From an uncultured Prevotella sp. (GTDB lineage: Bacteria > Bacteroidota > Bacteroidia > Bacteroidales > Bacteroidaceae), in the NCBI GenBank assembly GCA_900316295.1, contig ONCJ01000016.1:1-64000 (forward strand): a stretch of DNA of 64,000 bases, given 5' to 3'. The notes under the pieces are model-generated. The model saw only the letters and a list, made by a program, of their open reading frames with translations, ran no database searches and was not told the origin of the DNA. How positions within the stretch are numbered: position 1 is the stretch's first letter; every line of letters starts with the position of its first letter. The position numbers and the translations under genes were made by a program. This document shows, piece by piece, positions 1-6,563 of this stretch.

Positions 1-14
1 TGCATAAAGTGTAA

Positions 15-157
15 GCGTCCACCGTCCACCGTCCACCTTATTCTATTTTTTATGAAAATATAGTAGTAGAATAATATCGCGCGAACATTATTATATATAT
101 AGTAATTTTTGCTAAACAATATTGAGTGGACGGGTGGACGGGTGGACGGTGGACGCT
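15..157. repeat. Inverted pair of GTCCACC heptamer arrays
   Basis: Three exact GTCCACC units (17-37), preceded by AGC, face about four GGTGGAC(G) units in the opposite orientation (126-157). They are separated by about 88 bases of AT-rich DNA. The outermost 17 bases of each arm (AGCGTCCACCGTCCACC) are perfect reverse complements, so the whole element could fold into one long hairpin. I see no gene in it. It resembles a small miniature inverted-repeat element or expanded intergenic repeat; no transposase signal is present. Confidence 0.75.
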
Positions 158-186
158 CCAACATCAATAAATTCGCTCCGCTTTTT

Positions 187-274
187 GGAGTTAAAGGAGT
201 TAAGGGAGTTAAAGGAGTTAAAGACGATAGGATATGAGTAATAAGGAGTTAGAGGAGTTAAAGGAGTTAACTCC
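187..274. repeat. Nine-base GGAGTTAAA tandem array
   Basis: Four consecutive GGAGTTAA(A/G) units occupy 187-222. After a 22-base interruption three more follow (245-271), the last ending in the palindrome GGAGTTAACTCC (263-274). The interruption contains ATGAGTAATAAGGAGTT (234-250), a sequence seen again before rsmE (3812 and 3835). No coding role is apparent. Confidence 0.75.
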
Positions 275-298
275 TCTCAACTTGCGAAAGTTGAATAA

Positions 299-529
299 CA
301 TTCTTTAAGGAAAATAATCGCTCAGGAGCACAAGAACGTAATGCAAGCTATCAGAAATATGGAGCCGGCATGGGAGAAAGTTAACGGGCGCAAATTTGCG
401 CTGGTTGAATACCGAGACAAAAAGGGGGAGCTTCGCCCCTGCTACTCCTTGACCAAGACTGAGTGTCTATACATCGCCACCAAGTTTAATGATGAGGCCC
501 CAGATAATTTGTCTGGCTCTTGTGAGTAA
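299..529 (+). pseudogene. Remnant of a Rha-type phage regulatory protein
   Basis: The open frame reads continuously from about 299 (after a TAA at 296-298) to the stop at 527-529. Its middle resembles the Rha (phage regulatory protein) domain as found in Bacteroidales, with a recognisable central stretch: KAIRNME-like start, EPAWEKVNG, ALVEYRDKKGELRPCYSLTK and TECLYIATKFNDEA. In intact relatives the helix before this is longer and the FNDEA motif continues into a lysine/arginine-rich region with a C-terminal domain. Here the frame departs after FNDEA into an unrelated short tail and stops. The first in-frame ATG is at 341, inside the domain. I read it as a truncated leftover of a prophage or mobile-element regulator; a very short functional protein is not excluded. 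Confidence 0.6.
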
Positions 530-550
530 GGATTTTTTTTTGTAGTTTTG
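520..550 (+). promoter_or_regulatory. Bacteroidetes-type promoter for the HAD gene
   Basis: TAGTTTTG (543-550) matches the -7 consensus TAnnTTTG. A TTG at 520-522 lies 20 bases upstream as a weak -33 element. The predicted transcript would begin near 554 and would meet an 11-codon mini-ORF (580-615) before the phosphatase start. Confidence 0.5.
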
Positions 551-611
551 CCAACGAATACCCCGACAACTAAGAAAATATGAAGAAGATACTACTGAAA
601 GGGATAGAAGA

Positions 612-1262
612 ATGATGAAATATAAGGTGGCACTATTCGACTTGGATGGTGTGGTGTTTGATACGGAACCACAGTATACTGTGTTCTGGGGAGGCATAGC
701 TCGGCAGTATCATCCCGAACAGCCAGGACTGGAACATACGATAAAGGGCAGTACGCTGGAGCAGATATTCGGCAAGTTTTTTGCTGATGTGCCCAACGAG
801 CATGCCTCGATAGTGGAACGGCTGAATGTCTTTGAGCAGCAGATGAGATACGAGTATGTGGCAGGCTTCGAACGGTTTGTCACCACCTTGCGCAGTCATG
901 GGGTTCGTACGGCAATCGTCACGAGCAGCAACCGACCTAAGATGGAGGCGGTGTATGCTCAGCATCCCGAACTAAACGGCTACTTCGATGCGATACTGAC
1001 ATCGGAGGATTTCAGCGAGAGCAAGCCGTCGCCCGATTGTTATATCAAGGGTGCCGAGCGCTTTCATGTGCTTCCTGAGGAGTGCGTGGTGTTTGAAGAT
1101 AGCTTCAACGGACTGGAGAGTGGCAGGGAGAGCGGTGCCTACGTGGTAGGACTGTCTACCACCAACCCTGCCGAACAGATAGCCTCGCTAACCAATATGG
1201 TTATTGCCGACTATGAGGATGAGAGGGTGGAAGGAAAGTTGTATGGTCTTTTTAGTTTTTAG
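612..1262 (+). CDS. HAD-superfamily hydrolase, beta-phosphoglucomutase-like
   Basis: This 216-residue protein is a HAD subfamily I phosphatase or phosphomutase. Motif I (FDLDGVVFDTEP) starts at about residue 9 with the nucleophile and acid/base aspartates. A helical cap domain follows. Motif II is VTSSNR, motif III the lysine of SKPSPDCY, and motif IV VVFEDSFNGLESG. This is the layout of beta-phosphoglucomutase/YcjU-like proteins, but the substrate cannot be read from sequence. Two adjacent ATGs (612, 615) could initiate. An 11-codon mini-ORF (580-615) ends at TGA overlapping the 612 ATG, which suggests coupled re-initiation. The last codons (FSF-stop) and the stop lie inside a TAGTTTT heptamer array. 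The DUF3256 gene begins 17 bases later, probably in the same transcript. Confidence 0.85.
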   Translation: MMKYKVALFDLDGVVFDTEPQYTVFWGGIARQYHPEQPGLEHTIKGSTLEQIFGKFFADVPNEHASIVERLNVFEQQMRYEYVAGFERFVTTLRSHGVRTAIVTSSNRPKMEAVYAQHPELNGYFDAILTSEDFSESKPSPDCYIKGAERFHVLPEECVVFEDSFNGLESGRESGAYVVGLSTTNPAEQIASLTNMVIADYEDERVEGKLYGLFSF

Positions 1263-1280
1263 TTGTTAGTTTTAGTTATA
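1253..1280 (+). repeat. TAGTTTT heptamer array over the stop codon
   Basis: Four 7-base units, TAGTTTT, TAGTTGT, TAGTTTT and TAGTTAT, run from 1253 to 1280. The second unit supplies the TAG stop of the HAD gene, and the array ends at the first base of the next start codon. The same unit occurs at 6512-6539 after the ABC ATPase gene. Confidence 0.8.
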
Positions 1281-1924
1281 TGCTGGGGATTAAGAATATA
1301 ATAATGCTATTGCTGCTCTGTGGCGTAATGAATGTGTCGGCGCAGACTATGCGACAGGTTTGGATGGACATGCCCGATGAGATGGTGGTCTACCTGAACA
1401 GGAGCAACCGCACGGAGCTCGCCGACTATGTGGAGATGAAGGTAGATGCTGCCATTGGTAATAAATTGGGCGACACTACTCGTATCGAACGACTTACACC
1501 CGACTATATCCGTGTGAAGCTGAATGACGCCCATCGGCTTGAGATGAAGCTGGTAAGCAGGGATGACGGCAGCAAGATGGTGTGTGTAGTAAATACATTC
1601 TTTGGTCCTGCTGCCGACAGTCAGATTGCTTTCTATGATACGGAGTGGCGCCTGCTGAGCGACATCCAGGTGGCAATGCCTACAAGCGAACAGCTGTGTG
1701 CCCGTCCCGAGGGTATGACTCAGGAACGCTTTGACGAACTGAAAGCCATGCTCGATCCCGAACTTACGGAGATAATCCTCAGCGAGACAGACGACAGCAT
1801 CACCTTCCGACGCTCCATTCCCGATGTCTCGTCAGACGACATGACCGAGCTGAAGAGTATTCTCACACCTTTTTTCTCTAACTTTGTTGTTATTTCAAAA
1901 AAAAGCAATAACTTTGCAATATAA
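1280..1924 (+). CDS. DUF3256 family exported protein
   Basis: A 214-residue protein with a signal peptide (hydrophobic run through about residue 20, cleavage likely after NVSA before QT). The mature start TMRQVWMDMPDEMVVYLNRSNR is the recognisable opening of the Bacteroidales DUF3256 family: an M-D or F-K rich helix, then 'MPD...YLxxNNRxDLxD', then repeated beta strands with TDDY-like (here TPDY) motifs. The function of the family is unknown. It is expected in the periplasm. It sits 17 bases after the HAD gene and 29 bases before the nucleoside permease gene, whose promoter overlaps its 3' end. Confidence 0.75.
   Translation: MLGIKNIIMLLLLCGVMNVSAQTMRQVWMDMPDEMVVYLNRSNRTELADYVEMKVDAAIGNKLGDTTRIERLTPDYIRVKLNDAHRLEMKLVSRDDGSKMVCVVNTFFGPAADSQIAFYDTEWRLLSDIQVAMPTSEQLCARPEGMTQERFDELKAMLDPELTEIILSETDDSITFRRSIPDVSSDDMTELKSILTPFFSNFVVISKKSNNFAI
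1883..1916 (+). promoter_or_regulatory. Promoter for the nucleoside permease gene
   Basis: TAACTTTG (1909-1916) fits TAnnTTTG. TTTG at 1883-1886 and TTG at 1887-1889 give spacers of 22 or 19 bases. The promoter lies inside the last codons of the DUF3256 gene, about 38 bases before the permease ATG. Confidence 0.65.
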
Positions 1925-1953
1925 AACAAATACAACTTAATACTATTGTTACA

Positions 1954-3225
1954 ATGAATCTGAAAATACGTTTAGCCTTGATGAACTTCCTGGAGTTTGC
2001 TGTCTGGGGAGCCTATCTTACGTCGATGGGACGCTATCTGGGCAATATAGGCCTGGGTGAGAACATCGGCTGGTTCTATTCCATGCAGGGAGTGGTGTCG
2101 ATATTCATGCCCGCAATCATGGGAATTATTGCCGACCGATGGGTGCAGGCACAGCGCTTGCTGGGTATCTGTCATCTGCTGGCTGGCGGATTTATGATTG
2201 CTACGGCGATGTACGGAGCCTCGGCGGGAGCCGACTCGGAGTTCTCGGTCATCTTCTCGCTGTATGCCATGAGCGTAGCCTTCTACATGCCGACGCTGGC
2301 GCTGACCAACTCGGTAGCATATAACGCCTTGACCTCTGCAGGAATGGACACGGTGAAGGACTTCCCTCCAATACGAGTGTTCGGTACCATAGGCTTCATC
2401 CTTACCATGTGGTTTGTCGACCTGATGGGATTCCAGATGAATCAGAACCAGTTCATTACCTCGGGAGTGCTGAGCATCGTGCTGTTCCTCTATACATTCA
2501 CCCTGCCCGCATGTCCTGTGTCTACCAACAAGGAGAGCAAGAGCCTCGTGGAGGCGTTCGGACTTAAGGCGTTCGCCCTGTTCAAGGAGCGCAAGATGGC
2601 TATCTTCTTCATCTTCTCGATGCTGCTGGGCGTATGTCTGCAGATAACAAACGGTTTTGCCAATCCGTTCATCTTCAGCTTCGGAGCTCAGCCTGAGTTT
2701 GCCGAAACATTCGGAGTTCAGCATGCCAACATCCTGATCTCTCTCTCGCAGATAAGTGAGACCTGCTGTATCCTGCTGATACCATTCTTTATGAAGAGGT
2801 ACGGAATAAAGAATGTGATGCTCATGGCTATGTTTGCATGGGTGTTGCGATTCGGACTGTTCGGACTGGGTGACCCAGGTTCGGGTGTGTGGATGTTCGT
2901 CCTGTCGATGATAGTCTATGGCGCTGCCTTCGATTTCTTCAATATCAGTGGTTCGTTGTTTGTGGACAAGTCCACTTCGCCCGACATCCGTTCGAGTGCG
3001 CAGGGTCTGTTCATGCTCATGACCAATGGTGTCGGTGCTACTGTAGGTACGCTGGTGGCACAGGAGGTAATCAATAGCTACACCCATGCACAGGTGATAG
3101 GCGAACAGGTATATACCGTCGGTGACTGGCAGGCATGCTGGTTTATCTTTGCCGCATACGCACTTGTAGTTGGCGTCAGCTTTGCTTTGATTTTCAGACC
3201 AAAGAAATCGGACATCATGGTGTGA
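1954..3225 (+). CDS. MFS nucleoside:H+ symporter (NupG/NHS family)
   Basis: A 423-residue membrane protein with about twelve hydrophobic segments. It belongs to the nucleoside:H+ symporter family of the major facilitator superfamily: the N-terminal NFLEFAVWGAYLTSMGRYL stretch, the early ADRW loop after TM2, and IRVFGTIGFI at the fifth segment are characteristic of NupG/XapB-type permeases. It should import ribo- or deoxyribonucleosides across the inner membrane. The start at 1954 follows a good promoter (1909-1916). The next gene begins 27 bases downstream, and in many Bacteroidales this permease neighbours the same bifunctional-nuclease and RsmE genes, so the cluster is a conserved housekeeping group. 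Confidence 0.85.
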   Translation: MNLKIRLALMNFLEFAVWGAYLTSMGRYLGNIGLGENIGWFYSMQGVVSIFMPAIMGIIADRWVQAQRLLGICHLLAGGFMIATAMYGASAGADSEFSVIFSLYAMSVAFYMPTLALTNSVAYNALTSAGMDTVKDFPPIRVFGTIGFILTMWFVDLMGFQMNQNQFITSGVLSIVLFLYTFTLPACPVSTNKESKSLVEAFGLKAFALFKERKMAIFFIFSMLLGVCLQITNGFANPFIFSFGAQPEFAETFGVQHANILISLSQISETCCILLIPFFMKRYGIKNVMLMAMFAWVLRFGLFGLGDPGSGVWMFVLSMIVYGAAFDFFNISGSLFVDKSTSPDIRSSAQGLFMLMTNGVGATVGTLVAQEVINSYTHAQVIGEQVYTVGDWQACWFIFAAYALVVGVSFALIFRPKKSDIMV

Positions 3226-3252
3226 TGCTTAATGTGTAGTTGAGGATTTGAA

Positions 3253-3807
3253 ATGAAGAACATACGACTAATATTCAAGGGAGTCTCTGAGATTATCGGT
3301 GATGAGGACCTGTGCCTACTGATCCTCACCGATATGCTTGAGACACGACAGATAGGCATAGTGTGCGACCAGTATATGCAGCAACAGTTCAACATGCGTA
3401 TGGGACAACGCAAGCCGTCGCTACCTTATCTGCCCGAGGTGCTGTGCTCGATGGTGAACCGCAGGCAGGATGAGTCGTATGAGATACATATTCTCGACAT
3501 CGTGAATGGCGACTATGTATGCGAGATAGTAGACAGGTTCAGCAACTTTCGCAAGCGCATGAGGGCTGGCGACGCTATCTTGCTGTCACTCATCAGCGAT
3601 ATTCCACTATTTATCGACACCCAACTGATGATGCGCCAGAGCGTGCCTTACCAGAGTAACTCTATGAGACTGTCGATACCTGTCAATGCCATCAGCGACT
3701 CTATGCTACAACACGCAATGGACAAGGCGGTGGAAGGGGAGAACTATGAACTCGCCTCGCATCTCAGAGACGAACTGAACAGGAGAAAGGAGAACAGGAA
3801 GGAGTGA
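3253..3807 (+). CDS. Bifunctional nuclease (DUF151) domain protein with UVR motif
   Basis: A 184-residue protein. Residues about 5-135 match the BFN/DUF151 domain (L-I-L-T-D, R-Q-I-G-I-V near residues 25-37, RPSLP-like KPSLPYLPEV, then DGD/NGDY with strand-rich C-terminal part). Residues about 155-180 form a UvrB/UvrC motif (AMDKAVEGENYELASHLRDE), a helical hairpin used for protein contacts. A plant BFN protein had RNase/DNase activity; for bacterial members the role is unproven, and the UVR motif suggests a stress or nucleic-acid link. Its TGA is the first part of the 23-base repeat that leads into rsmE. Confidence 0.8.
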   Translation: MKNIRLIFKGVSEIIGDEDLCLLILTDMLETRQIGIVCDQYMQQQFNMRMGQRKPSLPYLPEVLCSMVNRRQDESYEIHILDIVNGDYVCEIVDRFSNFRKRMRAGDAILLSLISDIPLFIDTQLMMRQSVPYQSNSMRLSIPVNAISDSMLQHAMDKAVEGENYELASHLRDELNRRKENRKE

Positions 3808-3866
3808 GGAGATGAGTAGTAAGGAGTTGAGGAGATGAGTAGTAAGGAGTTGAGGAGATGAAGGAG
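3806..3866 (+). repeat. 23-bp tandem repeat carrying RBS + ATG, upstream of rsmE
   Basis: Two exact 23-base units (3806-3828 and 3829-3851) and a third partial unit (3852-3866). Each begins GAGGAGATGA, a strong purine-rich ribosome-binding site followed directly by ATG. The ATGs at 3812 and 3835 each open an 8-codon frame (MSSKELRR) whose TGA overlaps the next ATG (3835, then 3858). The third ATG is the rsmE start, so rsmE initiation depends on the repeat. Confidence 0.85.
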
Positions 3867-4580
3867 ACACGATATTTCTACGTGCCTGATGCCGCTGACA
3901 GGTGTGAATTGCCTGCCGATGAGGCTACACATGCGGTGAGGGTGCTGCGCCTGAAGACCGATGACGAGATATTCATCATGGACGGAAAGGGCTGCTTCTA
4001 TAGGGCACAGGTGACCATAGCCACCAATCACCATTGCGGATATGCCATACTGGAGTCGATGCCACAACACAAGGCATGGCGCGGAAGAATACACCTCGCC
4101 ATAGCTCCTACCAAGGATCTGGGCAGGATAGAGTGGATGGCTGAGAAGGCCACAGAGGTAGGCTTCGACGAGATCAGCTTCTTAGACTGCCGATTCTCTG
4201 AACGACGACAGATGAGGGAGGATCGTATTGAACGCATAGTGGTGGCAGCGATGAAGCAGAGTCGTAAGCCCTGGCTGCCAAAGGTGAACGCCATGCAGTC
4301 CTTTGACGACTTCATCAATAGCCACCAGAGTGGTCTTAGATATATCTGCCATTGCTACAACGAGATAGAACGTACCGACTTCTACAGCTCATTACAGGGC
4401 GAAGACGATCAGGAAGTCATCATACTCGTAGGTCCTGAGGGCGACTTCTCAATAGAAGAGGTAAGGAAAGCTATAGACAACGGATATATATCGACAACGC
4501 TCGGCACCGCCCGACTGCGCACGGAGACAGCTGGTCTCTCAGCAGTAATGATGGCAAACCTTGTGTTAAGAAAAGAATGA
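3858..4580 (+). CDS. rsmE: 16S rRNA m3U1498 methyltransferase RsmE
   Basis: A 240-residue SPOUT-class methyltransferase that methylates N3 of U1498 in 16S rRNA using S-adenosylmethionine. The N-terminal PUA-like part carries DEATHAVRVLR. The C-terminal trefoil-knot part has the family signatures ATEVGFDEI, the cysteine/serine-rich RFSERRQ, MKQSRKPWLPKV, LVGPEGDFSIEEV and LGTARLRTETAGLSAV. Length is normal. The start at 3858 lies in the third copy of a 23-base repeat which supplies a GAGGAG ribosome-binding site. The DUF4836 gene follows by 19 bases. Confidence 0.95.
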   Translation: MKETRYFYVPDAADRCELPADEATHAVRVLRLKTDDEIFIMDGKGCFYRAQVTIATNHHCGYAILESMPQHKAWRGRIHLAIAPTKDLGRIEWMAEKATEVGFDEISFLDCRFSERRQMREDRIERIVVAAMKQSRKPWLPKVNAMQSFDDFINSHQSGLRYICHCYNEIERTDFYSSLQGEDDQEVIILVGPEGDFSIEEVRKAIDNGYISTTLGTARLRTETAGLSAVMMANLVLRKE

Positions 4581-4599
4581 ATAGTCCTATTTGTAACTA

Positions 4600-5877
4600 A
4601 TGGAAAGAAGAATACATAACTTACTGCTACTTATCTTTGCGTCAACGATGGTCGCATGCTCGTCTGACGACTATGTAAGTGTGATACCAGAGAACAGTAC
4701 GGCGCTGTTGTCGGTGGACGTTCCTAAGTTGGCTGAAAGCAAAAAAGGCGTTGATGCCCGGCTGATACGTGTGATGTTTCATGTCACTTCGCCTGACGAC
4801 TGCGGCATAGACATGTCGCAGAAGCTATATGTATTCGAGAATCCTGACGGCACTTTTGGCTTTGTCGCTGGCGTAAAGGACGAACAGCAGGTGGGCAACT
4901 GGCTCACAAAGATGCAACAGCAAGGTTTTTGTGGCAGGCGACTGAAACAACAGGAAAAGCAATTTGCCATCATCAACAACCTGTGGGTAGCCGCATACGA
5001 TGACCATGCCTTCTTGGTAGTAGGTCCTGTATTGCCGACAGCACAGCCTACTATGATGCGACGTATGGCGAAGATGCTCAATGGAAACAGCAACATCAGG
5101 GAGACTGCATTGTTCGGAAAACTCGAGAGTATGACTGAGCCAATGGTGTTAGTGGCGCAGGCGCATGCACTTCCCGACCAGCTGGTAGCCCTGTGCACGC
5201 TCGGAGCACCCGCAGATACTCCTGCCGACAAAGTATTACTCTCGGCTACGATTACCGATAATGACTGCTGTCTGCTATTCGAGGGAGCCCCGTTCTCATT
5301 CGACGAAACGATAGACGCTGCCCTGAAGAAGGCAGCGCAGGCATACCGACCGATGAACAATAAGTTTATTGACCTGATTCCGCAGGATGCCATATATACC
5401 ATTCTTGCTAATGTCAACGGCAAAGGCTTCCTGCCTCTTCTGCAAGACAACAAACAGCTGAACGCTATGTTGTCTGGTATGAGTACGAAGGTGGACATAG
5501 ATGCATTCATGGGAAATGTTGACGGAGACATGGCATTCTCTTTCTCCGGAGCTGAGGACAACCTGCGTATGCGATGGGCAGCAGAACAAAGCGACGACGC
5601 CCAGCCTCTGGACCAGGACAGTCAGCGATGGCTCGACAATAATAGTCTTCTGGTAGGAGGTGATGTCGTGTCGTCGATACCTGCCAAGGTGAAGGAAAAC
5701 ATCAAGGACAAACGCATGGCAACCATCATCAATCTGGCAGCATTGAAGGCTGAAGACACCAGTGATGGAGATATTGAGGATAATAGTATAGGGCTGAACC
5801 TCAGCCTCATGCCGCTCGGTATGTTCAGTGATGCCCAATATTTAGTATTTACTCTCAGCGACAACATTCATGAATAG
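4600..5877 (+). CDS. DUF4836 family lipoprotein
   Basis: A 425-residue protein with a lipoprotein signal: hydrophobic LLLIFASTMVAC followed by SSDD, the lipobox cysteine being at about residue 20. The mature start DYVSVIPENSTALLSVDVP matches the opening of DUF4836, where 'IPADA.AV..ID' precedes two related halves with repeated strand/helix units. The function is unknown; the family is expected at the outer membrane or periplasm of Bacteroidota. Its stop (TAG at 5875-5877) overlaps the start of the ABC ATPase gene, so the two are translationally coupled and probably belong to one export or envelope function. Confidence 0.75.
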   Translation: MERRIHNLLLLIFASTMVACSSDDYVSVIPENSTALLSVDVPKLAESKKGVDARLIRVMFHVTSPDDCGIDMSQKLYVFENPDGTFGFVAGVKDEQQVGNWLTKMQQQGFCGRRLKQQEKQFAIINNLWVAAYDDHAFLVVGPVLPTAQPTMMRRMAKMLNGNSNIRETALFGKLESMTEPMVLVAQAHALPDQLVALCTLGAPADTPADKVLLSATITDNDCCLLFEGAPFSFDETIDAALKKAAQAYRPMNNKFIDLIPQDAIYTILANVNGKGFLPLLQDNKQLNAMLSGMSTKVDIDAFMGNVDGDMAFSFSGAEDNLRMRWAAEQSDDAQPLDQDSQRWLDNNSLLVGGDVVSSIPAKVKENIKDKRMATIINLAALKAEDTSDGDIEDNSIGLNLSLMPLGMFSDAQYLVFTLSDNIHE

Positions 5878-6514
5878 TATATCATTCCATCGGGTATTAC
5901 CCGAAGTTTTTGCCACAAGAAATGACCTGAAGTCGGAGGTGTGGCTGCAAGACATCACCTTCGAGAAGGGTAAAACCTATCTCATCGAGGCTGACTCTGG
6001 TCAGGGTAAGAGCACCTTCTGTAGTTATCTGCTTGGCTATCGACACGACTATAGCGGCAAAATCATGTTTGACGACAAGGATATATCGCAATATAAGACG
6101 GCTGACTGGACGCAGATTCGCCGCCGCAATTTCAGTATGTTGTTCCAAGAACTACGATTGTTCCCCGAATTGACAGCACTAGAGAATGTTGAGATAAAGA
6201 ATAATCTTACCCGATGGAAGAACAGAGAACAGATAGAACAGATGTTCTACAGACTGGGTATCGGCGACAAGCTGAACTCGTTAGTCGGCAAGATGTCGTT
6301 CGGGCAGCAGCAACGTGTAGCCCTGATAAGAGCCTTGGTACAACCGTTTGACTTCCTCATTGCCGATGAACCTATCAGCCACCTCGACGACTCAAATGCC
6401 AACACTATGGGAACTCTCATGGCGGAAGAGGCGACAGCGCAAGGTGCAGCCATCATCATCACCAGCATAGGAAAGCATATCGACATGGAATATGATGGTA
6501 GAGTGAGGGTTTAG
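5870..6514 (+). CDS. ABC transporter ATP-binding protein (LolD/MacB-like)
   Basis: A 214-residue nucleotide-binding subunit. Walker A is DSGQGKST (residues 42-49), the Q-loop FQE is near 92-94, the signature is MSFGQQQ (142-148) instead of LSGGQ, and Walker B is FDFLIADEP (160-168) with a following SHLD D-loop. Size and sequence resemble the LolD/FtsE/MacB class that powers FtsX-fold permeases. The signature lacks the usual SGG, which is unusual. The start overlaps the end of the DUF4836 gene by eight bases. The permease partner begins 50 bases downstream after a heptamer array. Confidence 0.85.
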   Translation: MNSISFHRVLPEVFATRNDLKSEVWLQDITFEKGKTYLIEADSGQGKSTFCSYLLGYRHDYSGKIMFDDKDISQYKTADWTQIRRRNFSMLFQELRLFPELTALENVEIKNNLTRWKNREQIEQMFYRLGIGDKLNSLVGKMSFGQQQRVALIRALVQPFDFLIADEPISHLDDSNANTMGTLMAEEATAQGAAIIITSIGKHIDMEYDGRVRV

Positions 6515-6539
6515 TTTTTAGTTTTTAGTTTTTAGTTTT
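6512..6539 (+). repeat. TAGTTTT heptamer array starting at the stop codon
   Basis: Four 7-base units of TAGTTTT (6512-6539). The first three bases are the TAG stop of the ABC ATPase. The same unit follows the HAD gene at 1253-1280. Confidence 0.85.
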
Positions 6540-6563
6540 TTTGTTAATTACGCATTCAACATT

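Noticed and set aside
1972..3087. 371-codon minus-strand frame over the nucleoside permease gene
   Set aside because: Composition (His/Arg/Gln-rich) and lack of motifs mark it as an antisense shadow; the plus-strand permease is well supported.
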